DNA of 12,623 nt from Balneolales bacterium (GTDB taxonomy: Bacteria > Bacteroidota > Rhodothermia > Balneolales > Natronogracilivirgulaceae), in NCBI GenBank assembly GCA_007116685.1, contig SKIC01000078.1, forward strand, positions 1 to 12,623. The letters run 5' to 3'. Every line of letters starts with the position of its first letter. Within the stretch, counting starts at the first letter, position 1. A program made the translations under genes and the position numbers. Below are positions 7,227 to 12,623 of this stretch, piece after piece. The notes under the pieces were generated by a model. That model ran no database searches and was not told the DNA's origin. It saw nothing but the letters and a program-made list of their open reading frames with translations.

Positions 7227-7317
7227 AAATGTTATGGTACGAATTTCACCACTTTTTTGGTAGATATGAATTCAAGACCTTAGAAGTACAAACTTCTTTA
7301 TACAATCTTCATTTATA

Positions 7318-7349
7318 TTGGCGTTAGGCAGTTTCCATACTTATATTTG
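7318..7349 (+). promoter_or_regulatory. Bacteroidota-type promoter for the PTS IIA-folD operon
   Basis: TTG (7318-7320), a 21-nt spacer, then TATATTTG (7342-7349), matching TTG/TAnnTTTG. The expected start of transcription near 7356 leaves a leader of about 30 nt before the ATG at 7385. The rest of the 158-nt gap holds a 6-bp inverted repeat (7282-7297) and nothing else I can identify. Confidence 0.6.
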
Positions 7350-7384
7350 CAACATATTTAGCACTTAATCAGATAGCGAGTATT

Positions 7385-7855
7385 ATGAGAATCAGCCAAT
7401 TGCTGAACGAAGACAACGTTTTTATAACACTTCAGGCTGGCAATAAAGAAGAGGCCATCACTAAGTTGGTCAAATCCTTGAAAAATCAATTTCCTGAAAA
7501 TAAGGTAGATGATGCATTGCATGCCGTTTTGGAAAGAGAAGCAATCATGTCGACCGGGGTTGGGAAAGGCCTTGCCATACCTCACGGAAAATGCGCTGGA
7601 TTAGAGCAATCTCATGTTGCTTTCGCCATTTTGGACAAGCCCCTGGATTATGGCTCCATTGATAATCAACCGGTTAGTATGATTTTCTTGCTTATCGGAC
7701 CTGATTCTCAAAATAGTAAGCATATCAAAATGCTGAGTAGAGTTTCCCGATTGATGAATAATGCAGTTTTTAGAGATAAACTTCTGCAATGCGAAGACAA
7801 AGAAAGCATTTTGGCTTTATTTAAGGAAGAAGAAGCACAATTCATCAGAGCATGA
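7385..7855 (+). CDS. PTS IIA protein, fructose/nitrogen (PtsN-like) type
   Basis: 156 aa, a single EIIA type 2 domain. The signature around the phospho-accepting histidine is intact: EREAIMSTGVGKGLAIPHGK (50-69), with His67 as the likely acceptor from HPr. The second half carries MIFLLIGPDSQNSKHIKMLS, where His and Leu/Ser positions match the family. No IIB or IIC sugar permease lies nearby and the protein has no membrane segment, so a regulatory role like PtsN is more likely than sugar uptake; that is an inference. It is the first gene after a good promoter and is followed after 19 nt by the PBP4 gene, then a sigma-54 activator. Confidence 0.88.
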   Translation: MRISQLLNEDNVFITLQAGNKEEAITKLVKSLKNQFPENKVDDALHAVLEREAIMSTGVGKGLAIPHGKCAGLEQSHVAFAILDKPLDYGSIDNQPVSMIFLLIGPDSQNSKHIKMLSRVSRLMNNAVFRDKLLQCEDKESILALFKEEEAQFIRA

Positions 7856-7874
7856 TTTTCCCACCTTTAAAAAC

Positions 7875-9347
7875 ATGAGAAATTTACTTCGTTTGACCGG
7901 TTTTTTACTCGTATCGGTGGCCATTCTTGGTTTTCGATTTGTAACCGGTAACGAAGAAATTGAGAAGCTCTCCCTACAACAGACTATTTCGTCAATTATA
8001 GCAGAAAGCACTTCACCAAATTCATTATGGTCGGTTGTGCTTAAGGATACCTCCTATAATGTGCTGTTAGAGATTAACGGTAATAGCCTGGTTAGGCCAG
8101 CTTCCAATATCAAACTGCTTACATCAGCGGCCATTTTAGACCAACTTAGTCCGGATTACCGACTTCATACAGATTTATACATAGACGGAGAAATACGTGA
8201 TTCTGTACTTTATGGTGATATCCATTTTCGTGGTGGAGGGAATCCTGCCATAGACCGTCATACGTACAATGAAGACCCATTGATTGTGATGTATGAATTT
8301 GTTCAAGCGCTTCAAATGGCCGGAATTGAGAGGGTAGAGGGCGATGTTTTTGGAAATGTGTCTCTATTTGATGATATCCCTTATCCCAGAGGTTGGGAGT
8401 GGGATGACTTATCCTATTATTATGCGCCCGAAATTTCACCCTTATCTTTCAATGGTAATACTGTTTATTTAACGGTGGATTCCAATCGTCCCGTTGGTTC
8501 TGCGCCCGGGATAAGTTGGTTTCCTATGAATACTGATTTCGTAGAATTTATAAACGAGCAGTTAATTACTGCCCGCGGGAGCCGTTTCAATGAAGATTAC
8601 CGCAGGATTTTAGGAACAAACATCATTTTGCTCAGAAGCACATTGCCTCAGGGATTTGCAGAAACCGAACCTTTATCGATCACCAATCCGCCATTATTTT
8701 TTATTGACACATTTGTAAAATTTGCCGCCACACAGGGCTTAGAAATTACTGGTGGACTAATTACGACACGTGAATCCAAAGACTGGGAAAATTATCAAAA
8801 ACTTCATCGCCATAGCTCTCCAGAATTGTCATATATCATTGAAATGATTAACAAAGAGAGTGATAATTTTTATACGGAAATGATGGTCAAGTATTTGGCG
8901 CATCATGTATATGAAACTACTGGCTCTACTGAATTGGGCTTAACATATATCAGAGAATTTGCTCAAAGGGTCGGAATGGATGTTCGCAATCTCAGAATGA
9001 GAGATGGATCCGGAATGGCACCGGCAACCCTAACTACTGCTCGTGATATCGCTCATTTATTAGCATTTATGCGAAATCATGAATATGCTGATGTTTATTT
9101 TCAATCCCTTGCGGTATCGGGACAGGATGCAAGAATGCGAAACCGATTTCTGGCTTCTCCATTACAAGGGGCTATAAACGGTAAAACCGGATTTGTATCC
9201 GGAACCAGAAGTTTGAGCGGTTACTTGCATACGCAACAAGAGAATCAGGTTGTATTTAGTATAATAACCAATAATTACACGGTACCGACCAGAAATATCG
9301 ATGCGATTCATCAGCAAATTCTGGAACATATTTACGAACATTTTTGA
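7875..9347 (+). CDS. dacB: D-alanyl-D-alanine carboxypeptidase/endopeptidase, PBP4 (DacB) type
   Basis: 490 aa, a class C low-molecular-mass penicillin-binding protein (peptidase S13) that trims or cuts peptidoglycan cross-links in the periplasm. Catalytic motifs: SNIK at 77-80 (nucleophile Ser77, base Lys80), SDN at 329-331 and KTG at 437-439, plus the supporting GWEWDDLSYYYAPEISPLSF segment (173-192) and MRDGSGM (375-381). The large insert between the first two motifs is typical of this class. The N-terminus MRNLLRLTGFLLVSVAILGF is a signal peptide or anchor with basic residues followed by a hydrophobic core. I use ATG 7875; the frame extends upstream to 7761, but that would overlap the IIA gene by almost 100 nt and bury the signal sequence. 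It ends 8 nt before the next ATG. Confidence 0.94.
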   Translation: MRNLLRLTGFLLVSVAILGFRFVTGNEEIEKLSLQQTISSIIAESTSPNSLWSVVLKDTSYNVLLEINGNSLVRPASNIKLLTSAAILDQLSPDYRLHTDLYIDGEIRDSVLYGDIHFRGGGNPAIDRHTYNEDPLIVMYEFVQALQMAGIERVEGDVFGNVSLFDDIPYPRGWEWDDLSYYYAPEISPLSFNGNTVYLTVDSNRPVGSAPGISWFPMNTDFVEFINEQLITARGSRFNEDYRRILGTNIILLRSTLPQGFAETEPLSITNPPLFFIDTFVKFAATQGLEITGGLITTRESKDWENYQKLHRHSSPELSYIIEMINKESDNFYTEMMVKYLAHHVYETTGSTELGLTYIREFAQRVGMDVRNLRMRDGSGMAPATLTTARDIAHLLAFMRNHEYADVYFQSLAVSGQDARMRNRFLASPLQGAINGKTGFVSGTRSLSGYLHTQQENQVVFSIITNNYTVPTRNIDAIHQQILEHIYEHF

Positions 9348-9355
9348 GTTCTGCT

Positions 9356-10732
9356 ATGGGCAAATCAACCAAACCAAAAATCCTACTAACCGACGATGAA
9401 CGCAGTATTCGAAATGCGCTTCGTGAAATTCTTGAGTACGAGGGCTACGATGTTCTGGAAGCTGAAAATGGAAATCAGGCGCTGGATGTAATCGCTAAAG
9501 AGCATATTGATTTGATGTTTCTGGACATTAAAATGCAGGGCATGGATGGTTTGGAAGTACTCGAGAAAATGGGCGAATCGGGTTTTGATTTTCCTGTTAT
9601 AGTCTTGTCTGGTCACGGAAGTATAGAAAACGCTGTGCAAGCCACAAAACTGGGAGCCTACGACTTTTTAGAAAAACCACCGGACTTAAACAGACTTTTG
9701 ATATCGGTATCCAATGCATTGGATCGCAAGCGATTAGTCCAGCAGAATAGAAGTCTTAGAAGGAAGATAGGGAAGGTGACAGAAATCATTGGTCAGAGTA
9801 AGCCAATGGAGAAAATCCATCAAACGATTAAGAAAGTAGCTCCTACAGATGCCCGTGTCTTAATCACCGGTGATAATGGTACTGGTAAAGAATTGGTTGC
9901 ACGTTGGATTCACGAATTCAGTAAATGTTCAGACGGACCATTTGTAGATGTAAACTGCGCCGCCATCCCAGAGGAATTGATGGAAAGCGAACTTTTTGGT
10001 CATGAAGAAGGTGCGTTTACCGGTGCAACTCAGCAGAGAAAAGGAAAATTTGAGCAAGCCACTGGCGGAACTCTCTTTTTAGATGAGATTGGCGATATGA
10101 GTCTTGCTGCTCAGGCAAAGGTATTACGAGCTTTGCAGGAACATACCATATCTCGCGTTGGAGGCAATGAAAATATATCAGTACAGGTAAGAGTCGTTTC
10201 TGCTACTAATAAGAACTTACAAGAAGAAATCAACGAAGGACGATTTCGGGAAGATTTATATCATCGCTTGAATGTAATTCCAATACATGTACCACCACTC
10301 AAAGAACGAAAATCTGATATTCCATTGCTTGCTGATTCGTTTTTAAAGCAATTATCAGAGAAAGATATCATGTTCAGTGGATTACATTTTACGGAAGATG
10401 CCCTCGAGTATCTGAGTGAATTGCCCTGGCCCGGAAATGTGCGCGAGTTACACAATATGGTAGAAAGAGTTGCCATTTTGTGTAATGACCCTGAGATCAC
10501 AAAAGATCATATACAATCTTTAACACAACCGGCAAACGCAAAACTTGATAATTTGAGCAGCTTGCTTTCTGATCAGCATGATTTTCAATTGTTCAAAGAA
10601 CAGACGGAAAAGCAATTTTTGCTATTTCATTTGAACAGAAATGATTGGAATATGTCGCAAACTGCAGAAGAGATTGGCATTCAACGCAGCCATCTCTACA
10701 ACAAACTTAAGAAATACGATATCGAACGCTAA
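9356..10732 (+). CDS. Sigma-54-dependent NtrC-family response regulator
   Basis: 458 aa with three domains. The receiver (about 8-120) has the acidic pair Asp13/Asp14, the phospho-acceptor Asp57 in LMFLDIKM, Ser85 and Lys107. The AAA+ domain (about 145-375) has Walker A GDNGTGKE (172-179), the sigma-54 contact loop GAFTGA (219-224), Walker B LFLDEIGD (240-247) and the arginine-rich GRFREDLYHRLN (295-306). A Fis-type helix-turn-helix ends the protein (about 430-455). When phosphorylated it should oligomerise and remodel sigma-54 RNA polymerase at distant enhancer sites. No sensor kinase lies in view, so its signal is unknown. Start: ATG 9356, 8 nt after the dacB stop; a TTG at 9344 would overlap that stop. 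folD follows after 27 nt. All residues needed for sigma-54 activation are present. Confidence 0.94.
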   Translation: MGKSTKPKILLTDDERSIRNALREILEYEGYDVLEAENGNQALDVIAKEHIDLMFLDIKMQGMDGLEVLEKMGESGFDFPVIVLSGHGSIENAVQATKLGAYDFLEKPPDLNRLLISVSNALDRKRLVQQNRSLRRKIGKVTEIIGQSKPMEKIHQTIKKVAPTDARVLITGDNGTGKELVARWIHEFSKCSDGPFVDVNCAAIPEELMESELFGHEEGAFTGATQQRKGKFEQATGGTLFLDEIGDMSLAAQAKVLRALQEHTISRVGGNENISVQVRVVSATNKNLQEEINEGRFREDLYHRLNVIPIHVPPLKERKSDIPLLADSFLKQLSEKDIMFSGLHFTEDALEYLSELPWPGNVRELHNMVERVAILCNDPEITKDHIQSLTQPANAKLDNLSSLLSDQHDFQLFKEQTEKQFLLFHLNRNDWNMSQTAEEIGIQRSHLYNKLKKYDIER

Positions 10733-10759
10733 AACGCTTCAACACAGGAAATTTGAAAA

Positions 10760-11653
10760 ATGGCAGCCAATATTATTGATGGTAAAAAAGTAGCAAGTAT
10801 AATCAGAGAACAGGTAAAACAAGATGTTCGCGATTGGACTAACCTTGGAAACAGACCGCCGAAATTACAGGCTATAGTATTGGGAAATGATCCGGCTTCT
10901 CACAGTTATGTAGGTGCAAAAATGAGAGCTTGTGAGGAAGTGGGAATAGCCTCAGATACACTAAAATTATCTGATACAATATCTGCACAGCAATTAGAAG
11001 ACGAGATTCGATATTTCAACGAAGATGAGAACACCGATGGAATACTCGTTCAGTTGCCTTTGCCCTCGCACTTACAGGCATTGACTGTGATTGAATCTAT
11101 CGACTATCGAAAAGATGTAGATGGATTTCATCCAATGAATGTTGGTAGATTGGCCATCGGACAACCTAATTTCAAATCATGTACTCCTGCAGGTGTGCTC
11201 GAATTATTTAAGTATTACAGCATACAAACCAAAGGGAAGCATGTGGTTATCGTAGGGGGGAGTAATATTGTAGGTTCTCCTTTAGCCGTGATGTTATCCC
11301 GGGAAAAAGGGGATACGGGCAAAGCCACCGTGACCAAGTGTCACAAATTCACCAAAGATTTAACCAAGCACACGATAGATGCAGATATTCTGGTTATTGC
11401 TGCCGGAAGTCCGGGTTTGATTACCGGCCCAATGATAAAGGAAGGCGTTGTCGTGATTGATGTAGGTATCAACCGTATTGCTGACCCTAACTCAGAAAAA
11501 GGCTACAAGCTAGTTGGTGATGCTGATTTCAAATCCGTTTCAGAGCGTGCTTCATGGATAACTCCTGTTCCGGGTGGTGTTGGACCGATGACAGTGGCTA
11601 TGCTTATGAAAAACACGCTCCTTGCGGCTAAGAAATCAATTTATCCTCGATAA
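10760..11653 (+). CDS. folD: Bifunctional methylenetetrahydrofolate dehydrogenase / methenyltetrahydrofolate cyclohydrolase
   Basis: 297 aa. It interconverts 5,10-methylene-, 5,10-methenyl- and 10-formyl-tetrahydrofolate with NADP(H), supplying one-carbon units for purines and formyl-methionine. The catalytic residues are Tyr50 and Lys54 in SHSYVGAKMRACEE, with GILVQLPLP (94-102) and Asp121 in KDVDGFHP. The dinucleotide-binding segment reads GGSNIVGSPLA (166-176), and the C-terminal signature PGGVGPMTVAMLMKNT (271-286) is intact. The usual CHSxT reads CHKFT (194-198). Length is normal. It is the last gene of the plus-strand operon and its stop lies only 3 nt from that of a convergent gene, with no visible terminator between. 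Its product supports the purine pathway to which purK/purE also belong, though they are in a separate unit. Confidence 0.95.
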   Translation: MAANIIDGKKVASIIREQVKQDVRDWTNLGNRPPKLQAIVLGNDPASHSYVGAKMRACEEVGIASDTLKLSDTISAQQLEDEIRYFNEDENTDGILVQLPLPSHLQALTVIESIDYRKDVDGFHPMNVGRLAIGQPNFKSCTPAGVLELFKYYSIQTKGKHVVIVGGSNIVGSPLAVMLSREKGDTGKATVTKCHKFTKDLTKHTIDADILVIAAGSPGLITGPMIKEGVVVIDVGINRIADPNSEKGYKLVGDADFKSVSERASWITPVPGGVGPMTVAMLMKNTLLAAKKSIYPR

Positions 11654-11656
11654 GCA

Positions 11657-12262
11657 TCAAGGCCAGAAACCGAATTTGACTCCAATGGTGGCCGCAAATC
11701 CTGATAAATCTGTATCTGAATAGGCTGATAGGTTGCTACCGGTTACCCAGCGATAACCTGCACCAAGTTGTAAACGCACAGTAGGAGTGAGGTTCATATT
11801 CAAATAGGCTTGAGGCTTTATAATAAAGAAGTTGGTGTCTTCTACAACATCACTTCCACTACTCTGAAGACTTTCAGTAGCACTTCCACCGCCTAAGTTA
11901 GAACGTATGGCGAGGTGAAAAGCCCTTCTGTATTTCAAAGTATATTCCAGTTCTAAGCCTCCATAACTCATATTGAGATAAAGATTCTCCCCATTTTCGG
12001 CTTGTCTGGATATTGAAGTTACAGAACCGTAACCACCACCTCCAATCATAAAACTGTTGCCGGAGGAAAAGTGTATGGTGCCTCCACCACGTCCGCCGAA
12101 AAAGAACATATTTTCTCCGGCAACGGAGCCAATTTCAAAAACAGGTCCTCCATGTCCTCCGAAGCCTGTTATAGAGGCTCCGGATAAAATGTAATCTGAT
12201 TGAGCATTTGCTGTTGTGTTAAGCAAGAAAAATCCTGCAAAACATAAGAATAGAAATCTCAT
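11657..12262 (-). CDS. Secreted glycine-rich protein, possible small outer-membrane beta-barrel (function unknown)
   Basis: 201 aa, not assigned to a named family. A Sec signal peptide is clear: MRFLFLCFAGFFLLNTTANA with probable cleavage after Ala20. Residues 27-80 are very rich in glycine (GFGGHGGP, FFGGRGGGTIHF, MIGGGGYGS), and the rest alternates polar and hydrophobic residues in strand-like runs such as LYLNMSYGGLELEYTLKY, AFHLAIRSNLGGG, PTVRLQLGAGYRWV and, at the C-terminus, GFAATIGVKFGFWP. That pattern, with aromatic ends to the strands, fits a small beta-barrel of the outer membrane, though it may be a soluble beta protein. Its ATG is 4 nt past the stop of the winged-helix regulator gene, so the two are co-transcribed. 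The name and function are unknown; the secretion signal is well supported. Confidence 0.75.
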   Translation of the reverse strand: MRFLFLCFAGFFLLNTTANAQSDYILSGASITGFGGHGGPVFEIGSVAGENMFFFGGRGGGTIHFSSGNSFMIGGGGYGSVTSISRQAENGENLYLNMSYGGLELEYTLKYRRAFHLAIRSNLGGGSATESLQSSGSDVVEDTNFFIIKPQAYLNMNLTPTVRLQLGAGYRWVTGSNLSAYSDTDLSGFAATIGVKFGFWP

Positions 12263-12266
12263 AGTT

Positions 12267-12548
12267 TTAAATATTTAGATATTCTTTGAGTGTCAGGGTA
12301 TAAGTATCCATTGCCTCTAAACCCTTTTTTGTAATTCGCATAGAAGTTTGAGGCTTTTTGTCAACAAACTCTTTGCTTACTGTCAGATAAGATGCTTCTT
12401 CAAGTTTACTTATCTGCACACTGATATTGCCTCTGCTGGCACCCGTTTTTTCTACCACATAGGTAAAGGTGATTTCATCATTCGCTACCAACAAAGACAT
12501 AATCGATAGTCGTAACTGATTATGAAGAAGAGGATCTAAATCTTTCAT
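12267..12548 (-). CDS. Small winged-helix transcriptional regulator
   Basis: 93 aa, a lone winged-helix domain resembling the MarR/ArsR-like group of stand-alone DNA-binding domains (HTH_34 type). The start LDPLLHNQLRLSIMSLL (4-20) is the typical first helix; ITFTYVVEKTGASRGNISVQ leads into the recognition helix (about 37-52, SRGNISVQISKLEEAS), and the wing follows at VSKEFVDKKPQTSMRITKKG (57-76). No effector domain, metal site or membrane segment is present. Its ATG overlaps the stop of an upstream membrane-protein gene as ATGA, and the secreted glycine-rich gene follows after 4 nt. Such regulators often control their own operon together with a neighbouring membrane protein; that role here is inferred. 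Confidence 0.85.
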   Translation of the reverse strand: MKDLDPLLHNQLRLSIMSLLVANDEITFTYVVEKTGASRGNISVQISKLEEASYLTVSKEFVDKKPQTSMRITKKGLEAMDTYTLTLKEYLNI

Positions 12549-12623
12549 GATTTATGGCGTTGGAGCATAATTCCAGGGACGATAAAAGAACTGATTAAAG
12601 AAGCAGCAAGAATAAGTAAAATA
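12545..12623 (-). CDS. C-terminal end of a membrane protein (5' part outside window)
   Basis: The frame is open from the window edge to a TGA at 12547-12545. The 25 visible residues read ILLILAASLISSFIVPGI then MLQRHKS, that is one hydrophobic helix followed by a short basic tail, as expected of the last membrane segment of an integral membrane protein with its end in the cytoplasm. The stop overlaps the regulator's ATG (ATGA), so this is very likely a real gene coupled to the regulator. Family cannot be told from this fragment. Confidence 0.6.
   Translation of the reverse strand, partial: ILLILAASLISSFIVPGIMLQRHKS

Noticed and set aside
7261..7292. Possible minus-strand promoter for ccmB (TTTG at 7292-7289, TATCTA at 7266-7261)
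   Set aside because: The second box fits TAnnTTTG poorly and the spacing is 22 nt.
7282..7297. Short inverted repeat AGAAGT-ACAA-ACTTCT between ccmB and the PTS IIA gene
   Set aside because: Only 6 bp per arm in AT-rich DNA; it may be chance, though it lies upstream of the promoter.
7358..7585. Antisense frame over the start of the PTS IIA gene
   Set aside because: Covers the IIA promoter end and coding start; composition is that of a reverse-strand shadow.
8146..8439. 97-codon antisense frame within the PBP4 gene
   Set aside because: Lies wholly across the conserved GWEWDDL region of a well-supported gene; no motif of its own.
9386..9640. 84-codon antisense frame within the response regulator receiver domain
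   Set aside because: Antisense shadow of conserved codons, no start context.

Overview
The window reads as a stretch of ordinary chromosome from a member of the Bacteroidota/Balneolota group (FCB superphylum). The grounds are a lipoprotein with the DUF5103 type IX secretion plug-type domain, two promoters of the Bacteroidota form (TTG/TTTG, about 20 nt, TAnnTTTG), start codons that lack Shine-Dalgarno sequences, and the family make-up. The phylum is an inference from these signs. I see no rRNA, tRNA, CRISPR array, insertion sequence or phage gene.

Left part (1-1515). A 16S rRNA methyltransferase gene (rsmI, minus strand, cut by the window edge) diverges from a short plus-strand pair: a VOC/glyoxalase-fold protein and a CDGSH iron-sulfur protein. 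The 160-nt divergent region holds a long imperfect inverted repeat and the rsmI promoter, whose -33 box lies inside the VOC coding start. A hairpin at 1477-1515 ends both the plus-strand pair and the convergent purE.

Minus-strand block (1510-7226), in order of transcription: ccmB (cytochrome c biogenesis, membrane), a DNA polymerase III delta'-type AAA+ clamp-loader subunit, dapF (lysine/peptidoglycan precursor), a DUF5103 lipoprotein, then purK and purE (the two-step CO2 fixation of purine synthesis). The first four overlap (TGATG, ATGA, and a 23-29 nt overlap before a TTG start), so they probably form one translationally coupled operon joining unrelated housekeeping functions. purK follows after 69 nt and may be read through.

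Plus-strand block (7318-11653). A well-formed promoter drives a PtsN-like PTS IIA protein, a PBP4-type D-Ala-D-Ala carboxypeptidase, a sigma-54-dependent response regulator and folD, closely spaced and probably one operon.

Right end (11657-12623). Three minus-strand genes run in from the edge: the C-terminal tail of a membrane protein, a small winged-helix regulator joined to it by an ATGA overlap, and a secreted glycine-rich protein that may be a small beta-barrel. This trio is the only part whose function I cannot name and is the best candidate for something undescribed. Everything else is recognisable core metabolism or cell maintenance.
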